A DNA stretch of 64,000 bases from Woeseiaceae bacterium. GTDB taxonomy: Bacteria; Pseudomonadota; Gammaproteobacteria; Steroidobacterales; Woeseiaceae. This document shows, one piece after another, positions 36,715 to 45,857 of the stretch. How positions within the stretch are numbered: the stretch's first letter is position 1; each line of letters starts with the position of its first letter. The stretch is taken from NCBI GenBank assembly GCA_028277185.1, contig JANQGQ010000016.1, positions 85,336 through 149,335 on the forward strand. The letters are read 5' to 3'. The notes under the pieces are model-generated. The model did no database searches. It had not been told where the DNA came from and was given only the letters and a program-made list of their open reading frames with translations. A program made the translations under genes and the position numbers.

Positions 36715-39700
36715 ATGAGCGCGACTACAAGCAAAAGAACAGTCGGCGTTGCGGAATGGGGCCGACTCGCCGACCAGGAAGAGGAAGACCGGCAACGACG
36801 AGAGGCGGCTGCCGATCCCGACGCTTATCACGGGCGCATTGCCGCCGCGGAGCTTCACTGGCACGACGCCGGCCGCTGGCTGTCGCGGGACTCGGGCGGA
36901 AACTGGCTGGGATTCGATGAGCGGAGCGGCGAAACGCTCGTAGCCTCCGGCGTCGCCGCAGACTGGCAGCCCTGGCAGACGGCGCTCGACGACGGCGACG
37001 CCCCCTTTTATCGTTGGTTCGTCGGCGCAAAGACCAACGCCTGTTTCAACGAGGTCGACCGGCACGTTCTGGCCGGCCGCGGCGACCACGCGGCGTTCCT
37101 GTTCGAAGGGGACCGCTGGGATCCGTCGAAAAACGACGGCCGGGGCGGCCCGGTATTCGAGCTGACGATCAGCTACCGGCGGCTGCTCGTCGAAACCGTG
37201 CTCCGCGCCGAAGTCTTGAGCGAACTCGGTCTCGGCAAGGGCGACCGGATCGCCTTCAACCTGCCGAACATCCCCGACCAGCTCTACTACACCGAGGCCG
37301 CGAAGCGGCTCGGCATCATCTACACGCCCGTATTCGGCGGTTTCTCGGCGAAGACACTGTCCGACCGGATCGCCGACGCCGGCGCGCGCGTCGTCGTCAC
37401 GGCCGACGGCGGCTATCGCAACGCCGAAGTCGTTCCGTACAAGGAAAGCTTCACCGATCAGGCGCTCGACAACTTCGTCCCGCTCGACAGAGCGCTTGCG
37501 GCACTCGGGTCCGTCCTCGGCGACTTCGGGCTCGGCGAACTCGGCGACCGGCTCGGCGCGGCGGTGGCGGCCGCACTCACCGGTGAGATCACCGTCGAGC
37601 GCGGCGACGTGATGCGGGAGCTGGGCCGTGCGCTGATGCTTCAGGACTCGATCGACGCCGAGCGGAGCGCCGAGATCCGCACCGGCGTCGCGCGGCGGCT
37701 GGCCGACATCGGCCATATCGTCGATCGGGTCGTCGTCATCCGCTATACGGGCCAGGAGATCGTCGAGCAGTCGCGCGACCTCTGGTCGGACGACCTCGTG
37801 GAAGCGGCCACGGCGCGCGTGCTCGAGCGGGCGCGCGAAGCCGGTTTCGTCGTAGAAAGCGACGAGTTGCTCGATCTCGACGACCTGACGCTGTGGCGCG
37901 CGCTCACTGCCAGCCATCCCGCGCTGCCGGTAGACGCCGACTGGCCGCTGTTCATCATCTACACCTCCGGATCTACCGGCAAACCGAAGGGCGTCGTGCA
38001 CACGCACGGCGGCTGGCTGGCCGGCATCGCGCACACGATGCGCATGGTCTTCGACACCGGCGACGACGACCGCATCTACGTCATCGCCGACCCGGGCTGG
38101 ATAACCGGGCAGTCCTACCTGATCGCTGCACCGCTTGCGCTCGGCATCACGTCGATCGTCGCGGAGGGCTCACCGCTGTTCCCGCATGCGGGCCGGTTCT
38201 CGTCGGTCGTCGCCCGCCGCGGCGCCACGCTGTTCAAAGCCGGCTCGACGTTCCTCAAGGCGGTCATGACCGATCCGTCGAGTACCGCGGACATGTCCGC
38301 CTACGACATGACGGGCCTCAAGGCAGCGACGTTCTGCGCGGAGCCGGTCTCGCCGGCCGTGCAGCAGTTCGCGATGGACAAAGTGTGCCCGCACTACATC
38401 AATTCCTACTGGGCCACCGAACACGGCGGTATCGTGTTCTCCTGCCCCTGGGGCGGCTTCAAGCCGCTGGCTCCGGACGCCAAGACCTGGCCGCTGCCCT
38501 GGATCGACGCCGAGGTGCGGATTGCCGAGGGCGCGGACGGCGACGGCCGCGCCGGCAACTGGCGGGTCGCGGAGCCGGGCGAGAAAGGCGAACTCGTCAT
38601 CAAACGGCCGTACCCTTATCTGGCGCGCACGATCTGGGGCGACGCCGACAGGCTCGGCACGCCGGAGTGGCGCGGCGACATCGAGCGCTACACGGCCGTG
38701 TACTTCGACCGCTGGTCGGGCGAGCCGGCCTACACGCAGGGTGATTACGCACGCCGGCACGAGGACGGCAGCTTCACCCTGCACGGGCGTTCGGACGACG
38801 TCATCAACGCCTCGGGACACCGCATCGGTACCGAGGAGATCGAAGGCGCCATCCTGCGCGACAAGGTCCTGCGAAAGGACTCGCCGGTCGGCAACGCCGT
38901 CGTCGTCGGCGCACCGCACGAGGAGAAGGGCGAAACGCCCGTCGCGTTCCTGATCGCCGCGCCCGGTTCGAAGATCGGCGACGACGACATCGCGCGGCTC
39001 AAGGGGCTCGTGAAGAGCGAAAAGGGCGCCACGGCCGTACCGTCGGATTTCATCGTCGTCTCCGCGTTCCCCGAAACGCGCTCCGGCAAATACATGCGCC
39101 GAACGCTGCGCTCGGTGCTGCTCGACGAGCCGCTCGGCGACCTGTCGACGCTGCGCAATCCGGACGTCGTCGACGAGATCCGCGGCAAAGTCGACGAGTG
39201 GCGCGCGTTCGGCCGCCTGAGCGAGGCGCGGCAGATCGTCCAGACTTACCGCTACCTGCGCGTCGAGACCCACGAGATAGCCCCGGACCGGAAGGTGGCG
39301 CTCGTCGTCATCGACCACCCACCGGTCAACTCGCTCAACGAGCGCAGTCTCGACGAACTGAACACCGTGCTGCAGCACATCGCGGCCCGGGAGGATACGT
39401 CGGCCGTCGTCCTCACGGGCGCGGGCAACGCTTTCGTGGCGGGCGCCGACGTAAAGGAACTCCTCGAGATCGGCGAAAGCGGCGACCGGGACAGTGCGCT
39501 GACGCTGCCGAACGCGGCGCACACGGCATTCGCATCGCTCGAGAACCTCGACAAGCCGGTCATCGCGGCCGTCAACGGGCCGGCGCTCGGCGGCGGCAAC
39601 GAGCTCGTGCTCGCCTGCGACTACGTCGTCGCGAGCCCACAGGCGCGCTTCGGGCAGCCCGAGATCAATCTAAATCTGCTGCCGGGCTACGGCGGCACGC

Positions 39701-42165
39701 AGCGGCTGCCGCGGCGGCTGCATTTCCAGTCCGGCGAAGCGGGCTTGAGCGAGGCGCTGCATCTGATCCTGAGCGGCCGCAGCGTCGACGCTGAGCGCGC
39801 GCTCGATATCGGACTCATCGACCGGCTGACCGAACCCAACGGCGACGGCGTCGTCGCCATCGCCATGGATCTGCTCCGGCGCTACTTCCGCGACGAAGGC
39901 CCGCTCGTCGCAGCACTGGAGCAACGCAAGGCGTATCTCGCGAGCATCGAGTCGCCGCTGCCCGAGCCGCTCGACAAACTCGACGAGCCGATGCTCGCAC
40001 CCGCCGTCAAACAGCTCGAAGCCGGCAGCCGCAACCGGGCGCTGGAGCGCATTCTCGATGCGCTCGTGGCCGGCGCGCGCAACGGCCAGCGCGCCGGTAT
40101 CGCGCGCGAAGCCGAGCTCTTCGCCGAAGGCGTCTGCGATCCCGACAGCGGTCCCGTCGGCATCCGGGCGTTTCTCGAAAAGCGCAGCGCACCGCTGCCG
40201 CTGCGCCATGTCGAAGTGCCGCCGGATGCGGACGAGGACACGCGCCGCGCGCTCGAAGCCGAGGGCCGGCTGCTGCCGCTCGACGCCAGCTTCTTCCCGG
40301 GTGTGACACCGGTCCCGGAGTACCAGTACGGCATGGGCGTCATCAAGGACCCTGCCACCGGTCTGCCGCGGCACGGCGACCCCGAAGACTCGGAACGGCT
40401 GCTCGTGTTCGACACGCCGCGACCCGGACCGAACGAAGCGCTGATCTACGTGCTCGTTTCCGAGGTGAACTTCAACGACATCTGGGCGCTGACCGGCATT
40501 CCGGTATCGCCGTTCGACAACCGCGACGCGGACCTGCAGGTAACGGGCTCGGGCGGTATCGGCCTGATCGCTCAGCTCGGCGACGAGCTGCTGCGCGAAG
40601 GCCGGCTCACGATCGGCCAGCTCGTCACGGTCTACTCGGGGCAGAGCGAACTGCTGTCGCCCGATCAGGGTCTCGACCCGATGGCGGCGAACTTCCACAT
40701 CCAGGGTTACGAGGTCAACGACGGCAGCCACGCCCAGTTCCTCGTCGTGCAGGGCCCGCAGCTACACCCGAAAGTGGCCGGCCTCACGATCGAGGAAGCC
40801 GGCTCCTGCGGCCTGACGCAGGGCACGATCCACCGCGCGCTGTTTCATACCCTCGACGTATCGGCCGGCAAGCGGCTGTTCGTCGAGGGCGCGTCGACCG
40901 GGACCGGTCTCGACTGTCTGCGGAGCGCCCGGCAGTCCGGCCTCGACGTCGTCGGCATGGTGTCGTCCGACGAACGCGCCGAACGCGTGCGCGAGCACGG
41001 GGGCGCCGCGGTCAACCGCAAAGACCCGCGTTACGCAGGCATCTTCACGCCCGTGCCCGACGAGCCGGAGCATTGGGCCGACTGGGAAGCCGCGGGCCAG
41101 GGCTTCGTCGACGAGGTCCGCGAACTCGCGGGCGGCCCGATCGACTACGTCGTGTCCCATGCCGGCGAAAAGGCGTTCGCGCGGTCGTTTCAGACGCTCA
41201 GCGACGGCGGCGTGCTCACTTTTTTCGGCGCATCGTCGGGCTATCGCTTTTCTTTCATGGGCAAACCCGGCGACGCGCGCACGGCAGCGATGTTCGAGCG
41301 CGCCGAGCTGCGCGCGGGCAAGGCGCTGCTCATCGTCTACGGTCCCGGCAGCGACGACGGGATCGTCGATCCGCGCGCGATCGAAGCGATCGAGATCGGC
41401 TGCTCGATGGGTGCGCGCGTCGCGGTGCTGGCCGACACGATCCCGCAGCGCGAGTTCGTCACGTCGCTCGGCTTCGGCAAGCAGTTCAAGGGCGTCGTCA
41501 GCATCGAGGAGATCGCGCGGCGGCTCGGTGACGACTTCGATCCGCCCGGACCGCTCGCGCCGCTGCCGAATCCGTTCAGCGAATCGGCCGCGTTCAAGGA
41601 AGCCGTGCGGGCCTTCTCCGACCGGACGCTGAAGCCCGTGGGCTCGGCCGTCGCGCCGCTTCTCAAGAGCACGCTCGACCGGCGCGGCCTTCCGGACGTG
41701 ATCTTCGAGCGCCCCGGACGCGACGGTCTCGCGCTGGCAACGTCGCTCGTCAAACCCAGCGTCGGCCGGGTCGTCTACGCCGAGGACCTGGGCGGGTGCC
41801 GCCTTAGCTTCTATGCACCGCAGGTGTGGATGCGCCAGCGGCGAATCCTGATGCCGACCGCCGGGATCCGCGGCACGCATCTCAACAGCGCGCGCCAGTT
41901 CGCGGAAATGCAGGAGCGTATTGCCGCCGGCATGATCGACGTCGTGCCGCCCGTGCCGGTACCGCTCGAGGAACTCGCCGGCGCGCATCAGGCCATGTGG
42001 GATAACCGGCACGCGGGCGCGAACTACGTTGCCGTTCACGCGCTGCCACGGCTCGGCCTCAAGACCAGAGACGAGCTTTACCGCGCCTGGGCCATTCGCG
42101 ACGCCGAGGCGCGCGGCGAGACCATTTCACGCATCGATACGGGATCAGCAGGGAGTTTACGATGA
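36715..42165 (+). CDS. pcs: Trifunctional propionyl-CoA synthase (3-hydroxypropionate pathway)
   Basis: An 1816-residue fusion matching the size and order of known propionyl-CoA synthase. (1) An acyl-CoA synthetase part, about 1-850: YTSGSTGKPKGVVHTHGG from Y416, INASGHRIGTEEIEGAI, and acylatable K792 in SGKYMRR; it makes 3-hydroxypropionyl-CoA. (2) An enoyl-CoA hydratase/dehydratase part, about 860-1130: VIDHPPVNSL, NGPALGGGNELVLACDY, PGYGGTQR; it makes acryloyl-CoA. (3) An NADPH enoyl-CoA reductase part of the crotonyl-CoA reductase type, about 1200-1816: NFNDIWALTGIPVSP and nucleotide site FVEGASTGTGLDCL near 1390; it makes propionyl-CoA. Its stop overlaps malonyl-CoA reductase by ATGA. 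Between ACS motifs, a 150-residue helical insert (about 245-400) precedes the P-loop. Confidence 0.95.
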   Translation: MSATTSKRTVGVAEWGRLADQEEEDRQRREAAADPDAYHGRIAAAELHWHDAGRWLSRDSGGNWLGFDERSGETLVASGVAADWQPWQTALDDGDAPFYRWFVGAKTNACFNEVDRHVLAGRGDHAAFLFEGDRWDPSKNDGRGGPVFELTISYRRLLVETVLRAEVLSELGLGKGDRIAFNLPNIPDQLYYTEAAKRLGIIYTPVFGGFSAKTLSDRIADAGARVVVTADGGYRNAEVVPYKESFTDQALDNFVPLDRALAALGSVLGDFGLGELGDRLGAAVAAALTGEITVERGDVMRELGRALMLQDSIDAERSAEIRTGVARRLADIGHIVDRVVVIRYTGQEIVEQSRDLWSDDLVEAATARVLERAREAGFVVESDELLDLDDLTLWRALTASHPALPVDADWPLFIIYTSGSTGKPKGVVHTHGGWLAGIAHTMRMVFDTGDDDRIYVIADPGWITGQSYLIAAPLALGITSIVAEGSPLFPHAGRFSSVVARRGATLFKAGSTFLKAVMTDPSSTADMSAYDMTGLKAATFCAEPVSPAVQQFAMDKVCPHYINSYWATEHGGIVFSCPWGGFKPLAPDAKTWPLPWIDAEVRIAEGADGDGRAGNWRVAEPGEKGELVIKRPYPYLARTIWGDADRLGTPEWRGDIERYTAVYFDRWSGEPAYTQGDYARRHEDGSFTLHGRSDDVINASGHRIGTEEIEGAILRDKVLRKDSPVGNAVVVGAPHEEKGETPVAFLIAAPGSKIGDDDIARLKGLVKSEKGATAVPSDFIVVSAFPETRSGKYMRRTLRSVLLDEPLGDLSTLRNPDVVDEIRGKVDEWRAFGRLSEARQIVQTYRYLRVETHEIAPDRKVALVVIDHPPVNSLNERSLDELNTVLQHIAAREDTSAVVLTGAGNAFVAGADVKELLEIGESGDRDSALTLPNAAHTAFASLENLDKPVIAAVNGPALGGGNELVLACDYVVASPQARFGQPEINLNLLPGYGGTQRLPRRLHFQSGEAGLSEALHLILSGRSVDAERALDIGLIDRLTEPNGDGVVAIAMDLLRRYFRDEGPLVAALEQRKAYLASIESPLPEPLDKLDEPMLAPAVKQLEAGSRNRALERILDALVAGARNGQRAGIAREAELFAEGVCDPDSGPVGIRAFLEKRSAPLPLRHVEVPPDADEDTRRALEAEGRLLPLDASFFPGVTPVPEYQYGMGVIKDPATGLPRHGDPEDSERLLVFDTPRPGPNEALIYVLVSEVNFNDIWALTGIPVSPFDNRDADLQVTGSGGIGLIAQLGDELLREGRLTIGQLVTVYSGQSELLSPDQGLDPMAANFHIQGYEVNDGSHAQFLVVQGPQLHPKVAGLTIEEAGSCGLTQGTIHRALFHTLDVSAGKRLFVEGASTGTGLDCLRSARQSGLDVVGMVSSDERAERVREHGGAAVNRKDPRYAGIFTPVPDEPEHWADWEAAGQGFVDEVRELAGGPIDYVVSHAGEKAFARSFQTLSDGGVLTFFGASSGYRFSFMGKPGDARTAAMFERAELRAGKALLIVYGPGSDDGIVDPRAIEAIEIGCSMGARVAVLADTIPQREFVTSLGFGKQFKGVVSIEEIARRLGDDFDPPGPLAPLPNPFSESAAFKEAVRAFSDRTLKPVGSAVAPLLKSTLDRRGLPDVIFERPGRDGLALATSLVKPSVGRVVYAEDLGGCRLSFYAPQVWMRQRRILMPTAGIRGTHLNSARQFAEMQERIAAGMIDVVPPVPVPLEELAGAHQAMWDNRHAGANYVAVHALPRLGLKTRDELYRAWAIRDAEARGETISRIDTGSAGSLR

Positions 42166-45100
42166 CAGACGGTAAGGCAGCGGGGGGCCGCCTTCAGGAT
42201 CGCAGCATCATACTGACCGGCGCCGGCGGCAGTATCGGCCGCTACATCACCCGGCGAACGCTCGCCGAAGGCGCGAACCTGGTCATGACGGGACGCAACG
42301 AAGACCGGCTCCGCGCGTTCGTCGACGAACTCGTCGGGGAGGGCTTCGACGCCGGCCGCATGAGCATCGTGACGGGCGATTGCGCGGACCCGGACACGTG
42401 CCGCCGCATCGTCGCCGCGGCGGTAGAGGCGTTCGGCAAGATCGATGTCCTGATCAACAACGCAGGTGCCGCGGGGCCGAAGCGCACACTCCGCAGCATT
42501 CCGTTCTCGGCGGCGGACATGAAGTCCCTGGGCGACGACATGACGATGTTCGACTCCGCCATGAACCTGCTCGGCGGTCCCTGGAACATGACCCGCGCGG
42601 CCGTGCCGGAGATGTCGGTCGGCGGTTCGATCATCAACGTGTCGACGATATTTTCGCGCACGCGCTATTACGGCCGCATCCCCTACGTCGTGCCGAAGTC
42701 CGGACTGAACGCGCTGTCGCAGGGACTCGCGCTCGAACTCGGCGGCGGCGACCGGGCGATCCGCGTCAACACGGTTTACCCGGGACCGATCGAATCGGAG
42801 CGCATCGACACCGTCTTCGCGGCCATGGACGAACTGCAGGGCGCCGAGCCCGGCGCGACGGCCGACGAGTTCACGAGCCTGATGATTGCGAAGCGCCCGG
42901 ACGACAGCGGCGAGCTTGCCTTCCGCTACCCGAAACCCGATGACGTCGCGTCCACGATTCTCTGGCTGTCCTCCGACGAATCGGCGGCGTTCTCGGGGCA
43001 GTCCTTCGAGATCACGAACGGTATGCAGGTGCCGGAACAGAGCCGTGCCAAGCTCGTTTCCTGGCCGGACGAGCGACTCGTCGACCTGTCCGGCAAGGCC
43101 GTGCTGATTCTCGGCGGCGCCGACGTGGAAGAGGCACTCGCGTTCGCCCGTAGCAACCTCGAGCGCGGCGCCCAGGTCGTCATGGGTTTTCGCACGCTGG
43201 CCTCGGTCGGTCTCGCGCGCGCCCGCGTTCAGGCCATGGACCCGAAACACCTTCACGTTCAGCACGTGGATCCGCTGCGGCCGGAATCGGTCGGCCGCGT
43301 CCTCAAGTTCCTCGACGATCACTTCGGGCGCCTCGACGGCGTCATCGTCCTGCCGGCCACGCCCAACGGCGAACACGGCTATTCGCTGAGCACCGCCGAC
43401 GACGAGGACATCGAGACCTTCGTCGACGTCGAAATCGTCGGCCCGGTCGCCTTCGCCTCGGCGCTCGCGCAGCACCTCGCCACGAGCTCGCCCCAGCGTC
43501 CGGCGCCGCCCGTCACGTTCGTCACGAACCCGGACGACGGCCACGGCAACCGCCTGAACGAGATAAAGCGCGCCGCGGTCGAGGCGCTGATCCGGGTCTG
43601 GCGCTACGAGGAGCGCCACGAGATCGACAAGGGCGACTGGGGTTGGGAGAACGTGCCGAACCAACTCGTGCGCTACGACAATCGCGAGCCGGAGAACCTG
43701 GCTTTTTCCGCCGACTGGACCGCGACCCTGAACAACGGCGTGCGCAAAATGGATCCAATCAACCTGTGGGTGCCGAAGAGCATCACCCGGGCAACCGGCA
43801 AAGCGTCGATGCCGAAGGCGATCCAGCGCGTGCTGCCAGGCCTCCACCGGGGCAAGACGGCCATGATTACGGGCGGCAGCTTAGGTATAGGTCTGCAGCT
43901 CGGCCGCTACCTCGCGATGGCGGGTGCGCGCGTGCTGCTGTCGGCGCGCAGTCCGGAGAAGCTCGAGACCGCGCGCGAGAACATCGTCGCGGAGCTGCGC
44001 CGCATCGGCTACTCCGACGCCGAGGAACGGGTGCTGACGATGTCCGGCGTGGACGTGGGCGACGAGGCCGCGATGGACGCGCTCTTCAAAGAGACCGTCG
44101 AGCGCTTTGGCCATCTCGACTTCCTGATCAACAACGCGGGCATAGCCGGCGCGGAAGAGATGGTCGTGGACATGGACCTCGATGCCTGGAACTACACGAT
44201 GGAGGCCAATCTGATCTCCAACTACTCGCTGATCCGCAAGTTCGCGCCGCTGATGAAGGCCCGCGGTTCCGGGACGATCCTCAACGTGTCGAGCTATTTC
44301 GGCGGTGAGAAATACGTGTCCGTCGCCTATCCGAACCGCGCCGACTATGCCGTCTCGAAAGCCGGGCAGCGCGCCCTCGCCGAAATCCTGTCGCGGCACC
44401 TCGGTCCCGAGATCCGGATCAACGCAATGGCGCCCGGGCCCGTCGACGGCGCGCGGCTGCGCGGCCTGGGCGGCGCGCCGGGGCTGTTCGCGCGACGCGG
44501 TCGTCTGATCATGGAGAACGTGCGGCTCAATCGCGTGCATGCGGCAATTTTGGCATCGCTCAACGACATGGCGGCCGCCGACCTTCTCGAACGGCTTGCC
44601 GACAATGCAATCGAAAAGCTCGATGCCTGGCACGACGCCCCCGAGCCGCTCCTCAAGCTCATGGCGCAAGTTGCAGAGGGCAAGCCGGACGCGAACGCCA
44701 CGCACTTTTTGCTCGGCAAGGGTATGCCGCGCAAACTGACCGACCGACTCGTGGCGGGCGGGCTGATCGACGCCGCCGCGGCAGACGGCTTCGTCGCAAG
44801 CTGCGCCGAGGCGCCCGAACCGTTTTTCGAGCAGGCCGATATCGAGCGTTCGGCGCAGAAGATCGAGGCCGGCATCCTGAGCCGGCTCCACCTGCACCGC
44901 ATGCCGACCGACGAAGAAGTCGGCCTGTCGACGGTCTTCAGCCTCGCCGACGACAGCGTCAGCGGCGAAACCTTCCACCCGTCAGGCGGGCTCAAGTTCG
45001 ACCGCTCCGTAACCGAAGGCGAGATGATGTTGCCGCCGGGCGGCGAGGACCTTGCGGCACTCAAGGGCAAGCACGTCGTCCTGACGGGCGACGCAATGCG

Positions 45101-45791
45101 CGACGAACTGGTCGCGATCGCCGAAGGCTTCATGCGCTACGAGGTTGCCAGCATTACGCTGCTGACGGCCACGGAAGAAGCGGCTGACGCCATCCGCAAT
45201 CGCCTGGATCCGCCCGCGGGTACCGAGATCGATACGCGCGTCGTCGGCGACGATCTCGAAAGCGGCCTCCGGTCAATCCTCGCGCAGCGCTCGCGCTTCG
45301 ACGTCGTGGTCAACACGCCGTTCGTGCGCTTACCGCTCAATGCACTGGCGGCGGATGCCGGCGACGACTGGGAGCGCGTCCTGTCGCGCGAGCAGTTTTC
45401 GGCGCTCGTTCGCGATCACGTGACCCACCACTTCCGCGTTGCGAAAGCAGCCGCGCTCGTGCCGAATTGCCAGATCGTTCTCATGACGCCGGACACGTCG
45501 CGGGCCTCTACCCGCGAAGAGTTCGCGCTGGCGATGTTCATCAAGACGACGATGCACGCGTTCACGGTGACCCTCGGCGTCGAGTGCGAGCGGCTGCCGA
45601 CGGTACCGGCCGTGAACCAGGTACAGCTCACGCGCCGCGCGCGTGCCGAGGAGCCGGGCAACGAGCAGGAACTAGCCGAGGAGATGGAGCGTCTCGTTGG
45701 CGCCGTGCTGCTGTGCTCGGTGCCCGCGCCGAGCCCGGCCGAAAGCCGTTATCTCGCGCGGATCTTCCGCGGCAACGCGGTCACCGTATAA
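42162..45791 (+). CDS. mcr: Bifunctional NADPH-dependent malonyl-CoA reductase
   Basis: A 1209-residue protein of tandem short-chain-dehydrogenase modules, as in the Chloroflexus enzyme (about 1220). N-terminal half: GAGGSIG near 20 and active pair Y175/K179 (YVVPK); by homology it reduces malonate semialdehyde to 3-hydroxypropionate. C-terminal half: GGSLGIG near 570 and Y729/K733 (YAVSK); it reduces malonyl-CoA to the semialdehyde. A degenerate second SDR-like segment follows each module (about 300-530 and 960-1200). ATG 42162 overlaps the pcs stop. The TAA stop is the first triplet of the palindrome at 45789-45857. The product, 3-hydroxypropionate, is the substrate of the upstream-encoded synthase. 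Confidence 0.94.
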   Translation: MTDGKAAGGRLQDRSIILTGAGGSIGRYITRRTLAEGANLVMTGRNEDRLRAFVDELVGEGFDAGRMSIVTGDCADPDTCRRIVAAAVEAFGKIDVLINNAGAAGPKRTLRSIPFSAADMKSLGDDMTMFDSAMNLLGGPWNMTRAAVPEMSVGGSIINVSTIFSRTRYYGRIPYVVPKSGLNALSQGLALELGGGDRAIRVNTVYPGPIESERIDTVFAAMDELQGAEPGATADEFTSLMIAKRPDDSGELAFRYPKPDDVASTILWLSSDESAAFSGQSFEITNGMQVPEQSRAKLVSWPDERLVDLSGKAVLILGGADVEEALAFARSNLERGAQVVMGFRTLASVGLARARVQAMDPKHLHVQHVDPLRPESVGRVLKFLDDHFGRLDGVIVLPATPNGEHGYSLSTADDEDIETFVDVEIVGPVAFASALAQHLATSSPQRPAPPVTFVTNPDDGHGNRLNEIKRAAVEALIRVWRYEERHEIDKGDWGWENVPNQLVRYDNREPENLAFSADWTATLNNGVRKMDPINLWVPKSITRATGKASMPKAIQRVLPGLHRGKTAMITGGSLGIGLQLGRYLAMAGARVLLSARSPEKLETARENIVAELRRIGYSDAEERVLTMSGVDVGDEAAMDALFKETVERFGHLDFLINNAGIAGAEEMVVDMDLDAWNYTMEANLISNYSLIRKFAPLMKARGSGTILNVSSYFGGEKYVSVAYPNRADYAVSKAGQRALAEILSRHLGPEIRINAMAPGPVDGARLRGLGGAPGLFARRGRLIMENVRLNRVHAAILASLNDMAAADLLERLADNAIEKLDAWHDAPEPLLKLMAQVAEGKPDANATHFLLGKGMPRKLTDRLVAGGLIDAAAADGFVASCAEAPEPFFEQADIERSAQKIEAGILSRLHLHRMPTDEEVGLSTVFSLADDSVSGETFHPSGGLKFDRSVTEGEMMLPPGGEDLAALKGKHVVLTGDAMRDELVAIAEGFMRYEVASITLLTATEEAADAIRNRLDPPAGTEIDTRVVGDDLESGLRSILAQRSRFDVVVNTPFVRLPLNALAADAGDDWERVLSREQFSALVRDHVTHHFRVAKAAALVPNCQIVLMTPDTSRASTREEFALAMFIKTTMHAFTVTLGVECERLPTVPAVNQVQLTRRARAEEPGNEQELAEEMERLVGAVLLCSVPAPSPAESRYLARIFRGNAVTV

Positions 45792-45857
45792 AAGAAAAAA
45801 AGGTGTCAGACCTATTTTTGCTAAGCAAAAATAGGTCTGACACCTTTTTTTCTTTTA
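45789..45857. terminator. Long perfect palindrome, copy 2; shared bidirectional terminator
   Basis: Perfect 34-base arms around one central base (45823). The left arm begins with the TAA of mcr and the right arm ends with the TAA of the convergent pyruvate carboxylase. The core ggtgtcagacctattttt differs from copy 1 by tt to cc, with the matching change in the other arm. A seven-base T-run follows the stem core in each direction, so it ends transcription of both genes. Confidence 0.9.

Noticed and set aside
42078..43847. 589-codon minus-strand frame across mcr
   Set aside because: It is antisense to clearly conserved dehydrogenase sequence, has no ribosome site and has the composition of a mirrored frame.
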